Source of the DNA: Stictocephala bisonia
Lineage: Eukaryota > Arthropoda > Insecta > Hemiptera > Membracidae
Direction: 5' to 3'
DNA length: 64,000 nt
Assembly (NCBI GenBank): GCA_035578905.1
Contig: JAQJVL010000002.1
Location: forward strand, 9,734,717-9,798,716
A program made the position numbers and the translations under genes. Each line of letters starts with the position of its first letter. Positions within the stretch are counted from its first letter, which is position 1. The notes under the pieces were generated by a model that saw only the letters and a program-made list of their open reading frames with translations, did no database searches and had not been told where the DNA came from. Shown piece after piece: positions 13,931 through 25,851 of this stretch.

Positions 13931-14700
13931 AAATCTGAAAAAATATTAACTACGAACTACGGCCAATTTTACGTTAAGAAGTTTGTTAATTGACGATATT
14001 TTCCTAAATTTTAATTACTCTGATTAAGACTGAACTTAAAACCCTTAGTTTACATAGCTAGACATTCTGCTGAGTCTACAGAGATAGTCACCATATTTGA
14101 TTTATACCTATGAGAGCAAAAGTAAATGTGGAACACGGATGTGACAAAACAATATTTCGGGAAATTATATTTTATACATAGTTTAAAAGAGTATAAAATT
14201 TTCTAGAGAATTAACTTTTAAATGTCTATTGTTCATTTGTAATTTTATGAAAATATTAAATTAAACTAATATTTATTTATTTTTTACAAATACATTTTTT
14301 AATTAAAAAGAGGATTCACTGCGGTCTTTTGCGTTCTTTCAAACCATAATAAAAGTTTAATTTATCGTCAAACCATGACGTCATATTTATATTCCAAATT
14401 TTTATTTTAATATTGCTTTTAAGGTAATAAAACAAATATGGCGTCTACCTCTGAATGCACTCAAACATCTATATGCCAACCAATAATTACCGCTCAGCTA
14501 TTTTTTATTATTAATAGCTGTAGCTATTAATAGGGGGAACTTAAAATGGGCCCTCACGAAACATCTCGTCTTTAATAAGCATTCGTTAATTTGGATGTTT
14601 GCTATTTTTCAAAAACATTACTTTTTCACTCAAAATTTCTTTTAAGGAAACACATCAATATCACGTTAGTGCTTTGATAATTAATCCATCGATGCATGAA
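13931..14700. other. AT-rich spacer, nothing coding recognised
   Basis: Frequent stops. One perfect TGACGTCA octamer occurs at about 14378; its significance is unknown. Confidence 0.5.
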
Positions 14701-14970
14701 AATCCCCCCCCCCCCGGGCGAGCCAGTGGCCGAGCGGTCTAAGGCTTCAGGACTTTGAGCTTGGGTTAGAGATAGCACTGGTTTGAATCCGGCCTAGACT
14801 GGAAGATTTATTAGTAATATTCACCTTCCACTGTACTGGTTCGCCCTCTTACTCTGTCTGAATAAGTTCCTCACACAGATTAATAGTCTATGAGGAATGG
14901 GCAAAGTAAGGTTAAGAAGGAGATCGGCCTCTCCTTTTATTAAAAAAAAAAAAAACAAAAAAAAAACAGT
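14701..14970 (+). mobile_element. Complete tRNA(Leu/Ser)-derived SINE with poly-A tail
   Basis: A run of Cs is followed from 14716 by a tRNA-like head. The A box TGGCCGAGCGG is at 14727-14737 and the B box GGTTTGAATCC at 14780-14790, one base off the RNA polymerase III consensus, with a class-II-length variable region between them as in Leu/Ser tRNAs. The unrelated body runs to about 14938 and ends in an A-rich tail (14941-14968). It is not called as a tRNA gene because the head reads straight into the SINE body shared with 1-165 and 54165-54235. Confidence 0.9.
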
Positions 14971-15029
14971 AATTACGCACGGATGTGTAAATTTGAATTA
15001 TTATATATTGATATAAATAATCATCGTTT

Positions 15030-15275
15030 ATATATTTTACTAGCTGTTAACTCTTGCTTCGCTACAGGGTGGTTCTCTCTAAAAGCTCAGACTGCAGCAG
15101 TTCTCCTAGACAACAACATTTTACTGTCTATCAACCCTTATAAGTCTACTGTAGAGGTATGTAAAGTAATACAATCAAATCAGAGTTAGTAGAAATTATC
15201 TTAAGAATTTCAAAAAAGAAAACCTAATTAGGCTAGCTTTTTCTCGTGTTTATGGGTAGTTTAGTATTAATCAAT
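15030..15275 (+). mobile_element. Remnant of a common arthropod repeat (ACTAGCTGTT...GCTTCGCT motif)
   Basis: ACTAGCTGTTAACTCTTGCT followed by TCGCTACAGG is a decayed form of a motif I know from many insect repeats (usually ACTAGCTGTTGCCCGCGGC and so on). A matching far end lies at about 15690-15840 (TCTTCAAATTTCAACAAAAT, CAGTGGTTTCGGAGA). The element at 15285-15605 sits between them, so it probably inserted into this one. The 68-codon frame at 14983-15189 is part of the repeat. Confidence 0.5.
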
Positions 15276-15284
15276 CATGTGGGA

Positions 15285-15605
15285 GCTCTCTAATACAGGG
15301 AAATTTCTTCATCTGCAGACGTAGATTCTAGTTTTAATATAGTTAATATCCATTACTATTGACAATATAAATAAGAAAATTTCAGCTCATAAGGGTCCCT
15401 TGAAGCTGGTGTTCCAGTTCCGTAAATTTAGTTCACGTCCGGTTTTTATAGATAGCACCAGCGGTCTCCCTCTGTCTGTGTCCAGTGCACGCTAAAGTGC
15501 CTCATAGCTGAGCTAATAGTACGCAAAATAGTCGTCTGATCACTAAAACCAATCACCGTTAGATAGCATCACAGGCAAGCGTCTACAGCTATTGCATTTA
15601 GTATA
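15285..15605 (-). mobile_element. Dispersed repeat, unexpanded copy of the GA-tract family
   Basis: Reverse-complement counterpart of the flanks of the 11541-12665 element, nearly full length and collinear, but with only a short TCTCCCTCTGTCTGTGTCC stretch (15465-15483) at the site of the 800-bp GA expansion. Confidence 0.9.
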
Positions 15606-15845
15606 AAGTCAGTCAACTGTTTAGTAAATTATAAATTGAAATTAATACAAATATTACTTTAATGAGGGGGGGAATGAAACGTTAAGGGGCTTTTTCTACC
15701 CCGTAGAAATAGCATTTCTATATTATCCTTACTTAGTATGTCTCAAAAAAAATTAACCTCTCTTCAAATTTCAACAAAATCTCTTCAGTGGTTTCGGAGA
15801 TTTTGTCCACGAGCTTGCATCCCATTTGCTTTGTTTATCGATTTC
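15606..15845 (+). mobile_element. Far end of the interrupted arthropod repeat
   Basis: CAAATTTCAACAAAATCTCT and CAGTGGTTTCGGAGATTTTG (about 15766-15806) form the conserved downstream portion associated with the motif at 15037 in many arthropod repeats. It is separated from that start by the 15285-15605 insertion. Confidence 0.4.
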
Positions 15846-16404
15846 GTATATTAAGAATATATACACCATATAGATAGGTTATTTATACCCTGAGAAGGTT
15901 CTGAAAGACTAATTTTTTTTTTTTAGTCCAAATGTTTTTAGCTGGGTAGGTGGTCCACAAAACCACATTATGAGGTGTTAATATGGACCACCAAGTACAA
16001 AGGTGCAGTAACCGTGTTTCTGTCCCATGTTACGTTAGGATAGGGCAATTGAACAGATGAAAAGGGACCAGCTATTGTTGTGATACCGTCCACATCAACC
16101 GTATAAATTCTCACTTGGCTGCCCTAAATGAACACGAGCTTTAAGTACCCTGACAGTAAATTATTTAATATCATAATTATTTTACGTTCTTAATTTTGTT
16201 TGAATCACTAAGCTAAATAGACCATTATTTAATTTGTCAAATTTTCAAGAAACTTTCTATTTTTATTATACTATATTTTTATTTATATAACTATTGTGAT
16301 AATGAATTACGCCACTATACAGTATCGTGTCGCTGTTAAACAATAAAGAGGTTGCGTTATATTTCTAACTACTTTCTAATAATTTCGCTGGCCCTAAAAA
16401 GGGC
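15846..16404. other. Spacer, nothing recognised
   Basis: AT-rich apart from a short stretch at 15940-16130; no domain or known repeat recognised. Confidence 0.5.
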
Positions 16405-16620
16405 CGGCGTTTTGGTAGGAAGCTGACCGCTGGGAGATTACACAGGTGTCAGTTCAGCTACCATAAACGTCGTTCGGTTAGCCTCACCCAGGGGACAAGG
16501 ACAGCTTAAAGTTTGCTGCAACGTGAACAATATCATTTCCCCGGGGTTGTGTGGTTGGCTAACCTGAACTTAGCTATGTGACGAGAGACCAATAGGCTTT
16601 CAAAACAGCAACACACAATC
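16405..16620 (+). mobile_element. Non-LTR retrotransposon remnant, same family as 9095-9560
   Basis: GCTGGGAGATTACA, CAGCTACCATAAACG, TCACCCAGGG and ACAGCTTAAAG align in order with 9110-9195, and TAGCTATGTGACGAGAGACC with 9435-9455. The CCHC-bearing interval is deleted in this copy. Confidence 0.5.
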
Positions 16621-17215
16621 TTATAACTTATACTTTAGATTACGTTTTTATTGTTAGATTTTAAATTTCCAATAAATTTTATAAGTTGTCTTTCCTCCCC
16701 CACTTTTTATAGCTGGCTTTGAAACCCATACAATAAATAAACATACTAAAGTCTCGTAAATTAATACATTTTTGTTGATTTGCGTAAAATAAATAAGTAT
16801 TTATTACGTTTTTAATACTCTTTCAGAACAATTTTATTTCAGCTATTTTTTCAACTCAGCTAGACTGTGTTAGTAAAGAGAACAGAGGTCCTCATATCTG
16901 TATATGATTTTATCACTCATTCGGATTTATTTATCTACACCAATAATTTTAATATTCTTGTAAAATGGTTAAAAGTTAATAAATCAAAAAGCCAAATGCA
17001 TTATTTACCTATTACAGTTTCTAAACAAACTATAAGAGTTTGAACTATGAAATTTGGCACAAATATTCTTTACAGGCTCTAGATGTGTAATAAAAACAAT
17101 TTATAAATATTTTCTTTTAAAGAGCTAAAATAAGGTACATAATAGAATCACCAGCTCTTCGTAGCCTTTGTTACCATTCACCATACGATTGGAAAAGCTG
17201 GGGATGATGCAAATT
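16621..17215. other. AT-rich spacer, nothing recognised
   Basis: No coding or repeat signal recognised. Confidence 0.5.
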
Positions 17216-17219
17216 GACA

Positions 17220-17845
17220 TGAGAAGTTATTTTTTAACAAGGAGGTGGTTCGAGCGTAGCGAGTGACAGGGTTAGCGCACGAAGCGTTCAGTGGAGTATT
17301 TTATATAAGAAGCTGACGCTGGTAATAATAACGTTTATAGACTAAAACTGAATAACAACGTTAAAATATGTTTACAGACTGAATAATGCTGATTTTTAAT
17401 GGGAAAATATTAATATTCGACCAAAAAAGTTACGTTACAATATGATATTTTTCCACAGTATCGGGCAGTTTGTTTCCTTTCTTCAATAAAAGTGGCATTA
17501 GTTAGGACTGTTGTTTAACTAAACCGTTGTATCAATATAGTGATAAATTTCTACCAGAAAATAATTACCCCTTGTTAACCACATAACTTTAATCGTACAC
17601 GTAAAGTGGTATTGGCCCACCTACCCATCCAACCATACATTACTGTGGCACTGATCTCACTAAAAGATCCCATCTCACCGTTTTAGTGTACGAAAGAAAG
17701 AGTTTTAAGATTTTGCAACTTGAAATAAGAGTCTACTTTTGAAAAATGAAAGCGTACAGTGTGAAGAATAATAAGAAAATTACACTAGCTTAGCGAGTGA
17801 CGAAGTTACACGAGAAGCATGCAGGAGTGTCCCCTGGTCATAAAT
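17220..17845 (+). mobile_element. Dispersed-repeat fragments with GAGCGTAGCGAGTGA and GTGTCCCCT ends
   Basis: GAGCGTAGCGAGTGACAGGG (about 17251) and TTAGCGAGTGACGAAGTTAC (about 17790) are variants of one sequence, and the second runs into AGCATGCAGGAGTGTCCCCT, also seen inverted at 6520. The two may be the ends, or two truncated copies, of one repeat. No coding frame. Confidence 0.4.
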
Positions 17846-19020
17846 AAAACGTCAATTAATTTAACAAAGATAATCGTAAACTAAGTGGTTTTCATTCTAT
17901 TACATACTAAGTGTAAATAGGCCTTAAAATATAAATAAAAAATTGTATATATCTCAGTTCGATAGCAATTAAATAAACAGCCTGTAGCTTTTGTCATATA
18001 TTAAACTATTTTATCTACAATGAAATTATATGTTTGCTAATGCCAAGGGTTGTAAATTAATGTTTTTTTCTATCAAATAGAGTACTAGAATTATATCTAC
18101 CTCACGTAATTTCCTGTCATGTAAAGCTCACTAAACCAGCTTTTTCCAAAATTCTGCATAAATGAAACATGAACATATGGTTCAAAGTCCACATTAATAT
18201 TTAGTTCATTTCTTTCATTTGCCAATTGGATTAAACAAAATCAACCTTTTAAAGCCAGTAATCTTCCTAAGAAAATGTAGTACTCTGGTTAGTTGATAAT
18301 GAAGTTTAAATTTAAATATACAACAAGTTACTAATTTTAGAGATAATACAGGACATCAGCTTTAATAATAGGATACCTTTTTATATTTGAATTCACGGCC
18401 TTCGATTTCATCTCGTAAAACCGTGGTAATCAAAGTGTAAAATTATGCAAATGGACGATAAGGAATAAATTAAAGAAGTTCAGACATTGAGTTAACGACT
18501 GGAAAATGCGGGGGTGTTTCAGTGCGCAATAACCACGTACAGCTTTAGAGTTAAAGATCTAATAATTTCAGTAATATAAAGGAATATTCTTCCTAGTAAG
18601 GTTTAGTAAGTCAATTATATTTTAAGATGAATTTTTTTCAAATGGGGTGAAACATTTAAAATCATATTAGATAAGCCACATAAATACTTCATATTGAATG
18701 GAACTAAATCTGTCTTTTCGACTACAATAGACAAGTGTTTCATTAGTTCACCACTTTTCAGGAAAGAATAAATAAGGTACGACAAGTCCTTGGGTTTAAG
18801 TCTCTCAATTAATTACACAAGTCTTATCAGGGAGAAAGACGGTGACAATTTATACCACATCAACAGCTTGCAGCGTTCCTTCATTAACACTTTCACAAAA
18901 ACAAATTGAACCTTTTCTACTTTAACATTTCAAGTCAAGTAAAAGAAGAACCATAAAATTTTTCTCAACCATAGGCATTTACCCAATGCGATATACATGA
19001 CCTACGTAGCTGTTTGTCCA
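17846..19020. other. AT-rich spacer with a short dispersed repeat near its end
   Basis: Mostly featureless. At about 18815-18910, GTCTTATCAGGGAGAAAGAC, GACAATTTATACCACATCAA and GTTCCTTCATTAACACTTTC are a decayed copy of the repeat at 30130-30245 (+) and 54925-55005 (-). Confidence 0.5.
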
Positions 19021-19420
19021 ATAGTGACACAGTGCTGTAATCCAGCTACTGGGTGATAAACTGTTGTGAAAATTGTAGGTTCTGTGTTCAGTCGTCTTAA
19101 CACTCATATGGCGTTCGCTCAATAGTCGCCATCGATGTGGACACCATTACAGAAGGCTGAAGTGTCCGTGTTGGTTTGAACGTTGTGTATGGAAGATAAC
19201 TGAATATCAGTCAATTAGCTGAAAATCATACTGATACGACATTGTTCGGATTCCATGTGAAACTGTAGGTCCCTTAGTTTCCCTGTATATTGGGATATTA
19301 ATGATTTTTTCTGAGCTAAGTCGAATTCAGTCAGTATCTCAGGCCATCCACACAAGTAATAATTCATAATTTCTTAAAATACACACGAGCTGCATCTGCA
19401 TCTCAATTTGAATAATACTA
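19021..19420 (+). mobile_element. Dispersed SINE-like repeat (2545 family), nearly full length
   Basis: Matches the head (GACACAGTGCTGTAA), middle (TCGCCATCGATGTGGACAC) and 3' half (GTCCCTTAGTTTCCCTGTAT, GGGATATTAATGA) of the family. The ending AAAATACACACGAGCTGC is shared with 42690-42990 but differs from the GATCGGCGTCTTA-type ending of the 26640 and 32345 copies. Confidence 0.8.
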
Positions 19421-19604
19421 TAAAGTCGGTACCACCTGTACACACAATCCTGTCTATTTGTGGACTCCATTTTGTCAGGCTAAATTAGTAATGCTATATT
19501 TGTATTAACTTCTAACGTATTAAATATAAAAAATATCTGTCAACAATTACAATAACTGTAGGTTAAACACACGTACAGAATAAAGGTTGCATTATATAAA
19601 TATA

Positions 19605-20800
19605 CACGTATGGTTGTGATGACCCAACCACCCACCCATATACGTTCAGTGGTGATGACCCAACCATCCATCCATACACGTACGGTTGTGATGACCCAAT
19701 CACCCATCCATACACGTACAGTGGTGATGACCCAACCATCCATTCATACACGTACGGTGTTGATGACCCAACCACCCACCCATATACGTACGGTGGTTAT
19801 GACCCACCCACCTACCTGAATATCCTACGTACGGTGGTGATGACCCAACCATCCATCCATTCACGTACGGTGATGATGACCCAATTACCCACTCATATAC
19901 GTACAATGGTGATGACCCGACCATCCATCCATACACGTAGGGTTGTGATGACCCAATCACCCATCCATACACGTACAGTGGTGATGACCCGACCATCCAT
20001 CCATACACGTACGGTTGTGATAACCCGACAATCCATCTATATACGTACGGTTGTGATGACCCAACCATCCATCCATAAACGTATGGTGGTGATGACCCGA
20101 CCATCCATCCATACACGTCCGGTTATTATGACCCAACCACCCATCCATATACGTACGGTGGTGATGACCTGACCACCCATCCATCCACGTACATGGTGAT
20201 GGCCCAACCACCCGTCCATATACGTACGGTGGTGATGATCCGACCACCCGTCCATACACGTATGGTGGTGATGACCCGACCACCTATCCACACACATACG
20301 GTGGTGATGGCCAAACTACCCGTCCATACACGTTCAGTGGTGGTGACCCAACAACACCCGTCCATACACGTACGGTGGTGATGACCCAACACCCGTCCAT
20401 ACACGTACGGTTGTGATGACCCGACCACCCATCAATACACGTAAGGTGGTGATGACCCAACACCCGCCATACACGTACGGAGGTGATGACCTGACCACCC
20501 GTCCATACACGTACGGTGGTGATGACCCGACCACCCGTTCATACACGTACGGTGGTGATGACCTGACCACCCGTTCATACACGTACGGAGGTGATGACCT
20601 GACCACCCGTCCATACACGTACGGTGGTGATGACCCGACCACCCGTCCATACACGTACGGTGGTGATGACCCGACCACCCGTTCATACACGTACGGAGGT
20701 GATGACCTGACCACCCGTCCATACACGTACGGTGGTGATGACCCGACAACCCGTTCATACACGTACGGTGTTGATGACCCAACCACCTACCCATTATAAT
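19605..20800 (+). repeat. 36-bp minisatellite, about 33 units
   Basis: Unit about CATACACGTACGGTGGTG + ATGACCCAACCATCCATC; successive GATGACC positions such as 19618 and 19654 are 36 apart. Toward the right end units become more uniform (TCCATACACGTACGGTGG with GACCCGACCACCCG). Since 36 is a multiple of 3, several frames are open on both strands (for example 20334-20786 on -), none with non-repeat sequence. The core ACGTAC(A/G)GTGGT with GACCCACC links this array to those at 25139, 29575 and 55640. Confidence 0.95.
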
Positions 20801-21053
20801 TAACACTACATAAGTCTTAAAATGATTGCAAAAATGAGTTGTAATCAACTAATTAAACAGTGTCGTTCAGTTGAAGCTTTTAGATTAAATGTCATTAGCC
20901 ATTGTACACTTTAAGATGTAATTTCTTTTCTCTTTTTATAGAAGTCCTAAGTTGTTGACTAATAAAACAATTCATAAGTTGTTGTTTTTATGACAACTGT
21001 ATAAAAAACAATATCCTTCAAACGTTTTAATTTGTTTTATAAACTGCAGTATA
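20801..21053. other. AT-rich spacer, nothing recognised
   Basis: No feature recognised. Confidence 0.5.
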
Positions 21054-21319
21054 CAAGGTTGGCCAAAAATCTGTAATATTTATTAATGTAAAAACCATTG
21101 AAAGAAATGTACGTGTCCCTACACCAAACCTTTAGACATATTTTACTTCTTTTTCGCATAGTCAGGTGATGGCCCATGAAGGATGTCTTAAAAATTTTAA
21201 ATTTAAGCCTACCTATAATTATACTTAATTTTAAAAGTCTTTGTTTGTAAAACACAAGAGTGTAAACCTGCGATCAAAAGAGTTACTCAGAAAATACAGC
21301 CACTCAAAGAATTTAATTT
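21054..21319 (+). mobile_element. Truncated tandem copy of the TIR element at 21320-21716
   Basis: Begins AGGTTGGCCAAAAATCTGTA, a diverged version of the TIR at 21320, and stays collinear with the second copy (GATGGCCCATGAA, TCTTTGTTTGTA, TCAAAGAATTTAAT) until that copy starts. It lacks its own right TIR. The 72-codon frame 21037-21255 (-) is part of it. Confidence 0.75.
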
Positions 21320-21716
21320 CAGGGTTGAGCAAAAGTCTGGAATATATTTATTAATTTTAAAACTATTAGAAGAAAAGTAATGAAACTTTGATGTTATGTA
21401 TATGTCCCAATACCAAACATACACATTTTACTTGTTTTTTGCATATTCAGGGGATGGCCCATGAAAGAGGTCTTAAACATTTTAAATATAAACCTACTTC
21501 GAGTTATACCTTATCTTAAAGGTCTTTGTTTGTACAATACAAAAGTGCAAATATGAGGTCAAAAGGGTGACCCATTCACAAAATACAGCTTTTCAAAGAA
21601 TTTAATGTCATATTACTTAATTATTCGTACTTGTAGATTTATTTATTTAACAGTTTCATGTCCCTGTTGCTGATTATGCTGATAATAAATATTTTCCAGA
21701 CTTTTTCCCAACCCTG
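21320..21716 (+). mobile_element. Non-autonomous DNA transposon with ~34-bp TIRs
   Basis: Left end CAGGGTTGAGCAAAAGTCTG continuing to GAATATATTTATTA; the right end, reverse-complemented, reads CAGGGTTGGGAAAAAGTCTG and GAAAATATTTATTA. Length is 397 bp with no coding capacity. The termini resemble those of mariner/Tc1-like or related MITEs, but target-site duplication is not clear, so the superfamily is uncertain. Confidence 0.8.
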
Positions 21717-23094
21717 AATAGGCTGTCTTAATTTTTTACTTTGTTAATGAAAACACCCCTAATTATAGTACAATTCTTGTTTCCATCACTCATTTATGAT
21801 TAAATTTACAAACGTATTTATTACAGGCATTTAGTGAAAAAATAATTCCATATATTATTAGACAATGCTCTAAGTACTGTTATTAATAAAAACTATATTA
21901 ACAAAAATAATTTATTTCAAATTAAATACGGTTATTTTTACCGTTTATATTTTTATTTTTTATGTATAAATAACATTATTACGAACAGCAATATATTTTC
22001 TGTAATTTTTAGAAAGAAAAAATGATAAATCAAATAAATAGTATATTGTTCACTCTACGATTTAATCAGAGTTTAAAAAAACAACAATTTTAAGTTTCTA
22101 ATCATAAAAAGAGGGGGAATTAACGATAATAATTTAAACCTCATAATTTAAGTTAAAAATTAAGCTATTCTATTGAGTGCTAACATTAAGCATACATAAA
22201 CTAAGTACGCGACCGTTCTAAATCCGAAGTTCAGCTGACTTCAAGCACCCCCAGTGGACACAGTGAAATACTGTACAGCTGTAACGAACTCCACCTCTGA
22301 CGTCATAGGGTTGGTGAAATCCCAAGTTATCTAAAATGTACTGATGTGAGAGATGGCAGTGTTAAAGATGTAAATAAATAAAATAAGATTTTTGTCGGTG
22401 CTTAGAATAACGTACATTTTGTATATTATACTTCATGTTTGTTATACTTGAGAGTACGAAACTCTCCTTATCGCAAGTTCTTCCTACTCTCGCTTTTACC
22501 GAGAAGACGAGAGAGGATTTTTTATAAAACTTGTGTTACTATTATCTACAGGTATTCCGAGTGATTGATCAAAAGCTATTCTTAAATATTTTATTAAAAT
22601 AAAAGTTTTAGTCTTCTCTATATGTAAAAAGGCGTAGAGGGAAAAATTCTCGAAATGTCTACTTATATTGCAGCTAATTTGACCTTTATAGGTACATAAC
22701 TCGTTAAGAAATCGAGTGATATATTACCAAAAAATACCAGTTTCAGTTTTACTCTACACAATCTAGGTATAGTACCTTTTGTCCACTAAATCCTCAAAAT
22801 TATTATTATTTTTCTATAAATGACATATGATGAATTTTAAGTAGAAATATGTACAGTTTCCTTTAGTCGAAAGAGTAGTTGAATACAATTTTAAAAGACA
22901 ATTGCTAGAGTAATCTGATCGAATGTTGAGTAGAAATGTGTACAGTTGTCTTAAACTAAACGAGTAGATTAATAAAATTTAAAAACTTTTGTATAAATGA
23001 GAGGGTTATGTACCTTTATACTAATTGCGAAATGGGAAGTTGTGGACAGAGAAGAAGATAGAGGGGAGGGGAAGACGTTATTTGAGTTAGTGAG
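21717..23094. other. AT-rich spacer with one small local duplication
   Basis: A segment of about 60 bp (GTAGAAATATGTACAGTT at about 22843) is repeated with changes about 88 bp later (GTAGAAATGTGTACAGTT). A TGACGTCA octamer occurs at about 22298. No gene recognised. Confidence 0.5.
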
Positions 23095-23365
23095 GCAGGA
23101 TCTTTGCTACTCCTAGTGACAGTTTCGTGGACTATGATGGACATAGTTTAGAGTGCCCGTTGTGGTGCTTTACGGAGGGATTAGGTAGCACAAATAGAAT
23201 CAGTGAGGCAGGAGTTATATGGCTTGATAGATTAGATTTAGCTTTGTAACAGGAGAACATTTGCTATTTATTTTAAGTTTTTATTATAATGTAATGACTT
23301 TTGGACTTTTTGTCCAAGTATAAAACTTAGCTTTTACATAATTAAAAAAAATGGTAGCTGATATA
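23095..23365 (+). mobile_element. Non-LTR retrotransposon 3' end, same family as 9095-9560
   Basis: GAATCAGTGAGGCAGG, GATTTAGCTTTGTAACAGGA, TGACTTTTGGACTTT and an A-rich stretch at 23343 align in order with 9385-9540. Only the 3' UTR and a little of the decayed coding end are present. The 86-codon frame 23284-23544 (-) runs across the element and is not called. Confidence 0.6.
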
Positions 23366-25000
23366 TTAGTTGCGTGAACTAAATTCCATGGAGCGCTCAA
23401 CTGGGAGCCTAGTGGAACACCCTTAAAAGGTTCTAGGCCTTTAAGATCTTTGGAATGCACCTTAAGGCTCCACACTCTACGTACTGCTTTGTTACAGATG
23501 GAAACCTCGGATACAACTTGATGGCATTTGTATTTTGCTGTCATGCTTTATATCAGATGTGACTGTGATAAACGTTGACATAATATTTTCCAAAAGCATT
23601 GTAAGTTCCTTTTCATACAGGATGAGCTTCCCCCTCCCAATCAGGAGTATGTGTGAGTGTATCCTTAAATGATCCAGGTTAGTTGACAATAAACATCAAC
23701 TTAATTTTATTATTTATTTATGATTTTTATCCCCAGAACTGTAATTTGTTTTCAAATATTGATACCTACCTGTCAACAGTTCACATTTGATGTTATTGTG
23801 TAATTAGTCTTGCTCTTGACAACAGCACGTGTAAGAGCTTCATTAAAACATCACTAAACTAGCTTATTTTAAGTAGGGCAGGGATGTTTATTAAATCGGA
23901 TATAGTAGAACAACGTTTTTGGAAATAGTAATACAAAATGTGGAAGTACATTCCACAACACAAAATGTATGTTTCATTGTGGTTTTGAGTTTTTAAAAAA
24001 AGTTTTTATTGCCTATCACACAAATATATTACTAAATGCAAAGCTTACTAAATTGTTTCTTTAGTTCAGTGCAAATATTTAGATGTATTTTAACTTGATT
24101 AAAAACAGCTAAAAGTTATTTTATAGTTATTTAATTTTTTATTGGAATTAAGTCGTATACAAATTTTAAAAATACCATTCTAAATGTACAAATGTAAGTA
24201 CTCATAAAACAGTAACATTAGAAAAATTTTGACTCACAAATTTTAACAGTATTTTTTTACTTTTATCATCGGTGTTGACATATTGGTCTAGATTTTAGAA
24301 GCTTATTTCAATATTTTCAGTAAAAATATTGTGACATTTTTTATGACAATAATAATTTTGGAAGAAACTAATTTTCATAATATAAACGATATTAAAGTAA
24401 AAATCACGAAGATATAAATATATTAAAAATATTTAATTTTACAAAAACGCTCAAGGAATAAAAACAAAATTGTTCAACGAAAATGGGAACGACTACTGCG
24501 ATTTATCTAATATTAACATATATTTTCAAATTTTCATAAAACTGCTCGCACATATACGCTATTCAGATGGACGTGTATGTAACATATCCATCAATATACA
24601 TATATGAATAGACAATGTGTTTACAGACTTTAAACTTCACACAATCCATTTATGTAATGGCCCCCATTTATCCATGTCTGCGACAAAATCAGTTCTATTT
24701 CACTTAGTTATTCCTAATTAAATGAACACTTTCATAAATCCGGCCTGACCAAATTGCCTGTTTTTAATGATGTCTTATTATCAAATCACTAACTTTAGGT
24801 TTTTTTTTACATTCTATTTCAATTAATTGGCACGAATACTATGTTCAATTCGAATAAAAAATTTAAAAATTCATGCTTCAACGATTCCAATAATTTTTTT
24901 TATTTAAAGAGGCCTTTATTTTGAAGATAAAATTATCAGACCAAAACACAACATACAAAATAATGAATATTTTGTTATATTTTATAAAAAATGTTTGAAC
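23366..25000. other. AT-rich spacer, nothing recognised
   Basis: Long AT-rich stretch with frequent stops; no repeat array or known element seen. Confidence 0.5.
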
Positions 25001-25090
25001 CTTTTCCGTTAATTCACTACCATTACTTTAGTTATGTTATGTTTGGTTAACTTAAGTTACGTTTGTGGTAGTGAATTAACGGAAAAGATC
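25001..25090. mobile_element. Short TIR element with TTCCGTTAATTCACTACC ends
   Basis: CCTTTTCCGTTAATTCACTA at the left and TAGTGAATTAACGGAAAAG at the right form inverted termini of about 24 bp around about 40 bp. The same termini bound the larger element at 34425-34800. Confidence 0.75.
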
Positions 25091-25137
25091 CAACATTTTG
25101 AATTAAATCGAGTATATACGAAAAAAACATTAAGTAA
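25031..25137 (+). repeat. Left copy of a ~105-bp direct repeat flanking the 36-bp array
   Basis: From GTTATGTTTGGTTAAC through GGTAGTGAATTAACGGAAAA and AATTAAATCGAGTATATACG to ACATTAAGTA this matches 25746-25851 almost base for base, 715 bp apart. The minisatellite lies between the two copies. Confidence 0.85.
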
Positions 25138-25138
25138 T

Positions 25139-25580
25139 ACCACTGTACGTGTATAGGTGGATGGGTGGGTCAATACCAATGTACGTGTATGGTTGGATGG
25201 GTGGGCCAATACCAATGTACATGTATGGGTGGGTGGGTGAGCTAATACCAATGTACGTGTATGGGTGGGCGAGTAGTTCAATGCCAGTGTGCGTGTATGG
25301 TGGGTGGGTGGGCCGATACCAATGTACGTGTATGGGTTGGTGGGTGGACCGATTCCAATGTACGTGTATGGGTGGGCGGGTGGGTCAATACCACTGTACT
25401 TATATGGGTGGGTAATTACCACTGCACGTGTATGGGTGGGTGAGTGGCTCTATACTATTGTACGCGTGTGGGTGGATGGGTGGGTCAATACCACTGTACA
25501 TGTATGGGTGGGCGGATGGGGTACGTGTACTGTGCGTGTATGGTACTTACACTCGATTGTACGTGTATGGTACGATCGAG
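25139..25580 (-). repeat. 36-bp minisatellite, minus orientation, about 12 units
   Basis: On the minus strand the unit reads CATACACGTACATTGGTATT + GACCCACCCACCCA, the same core as the plus-strand arrays at 19605, 29575 and 55640. Units vary by a few bases in length, so several short frames open on both strands (for example 25057-25422 on -). The last units (25530-25580) decay into a short inverted stretch around TGTACGTGTATGGTAC. Confidence 0.93.
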
Positions 25581-25745
25581 TGTAAGTAACTGTTCCCTCA
25601 AGATTAGTGTCAACTTCGTTTTGGGATTGAACCAAAATCTCTTGCTTTAAAAAAAGTATATTTAATCAGCCATGTAGTTATTGGCGGAACTAACATGAAC
25701 ATTTGGTTAGGTTATGTTAGGAATTTTTAGTTTATGTTAGGTTTG

Positions 25746-25851
25746 GCTTGGTTATGTTTGATTAGCCTAAGTTATGTTTATGGTAGTGAATTAACGGAAA
25801 AGATCCAACATTTTGAATTAAATCGAGTATATACGAAAAAACATTAAGTAG
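25746..25851 (+). repeat. Right copy of the ~105-bp direct repeat
   Basis: See 25031-25137. This copy lacks the inverted left terminus of the TIR element, so it is a truncated duplicate. Confidence 0.85.

Noticed and set aside
14716..14800. tRNA-Leu/Ser gene
   Set aside because: A and B boxes are good, but the sequence continues directly into the SINE body and poly-A tail found in other copies, so it is a SINE head.
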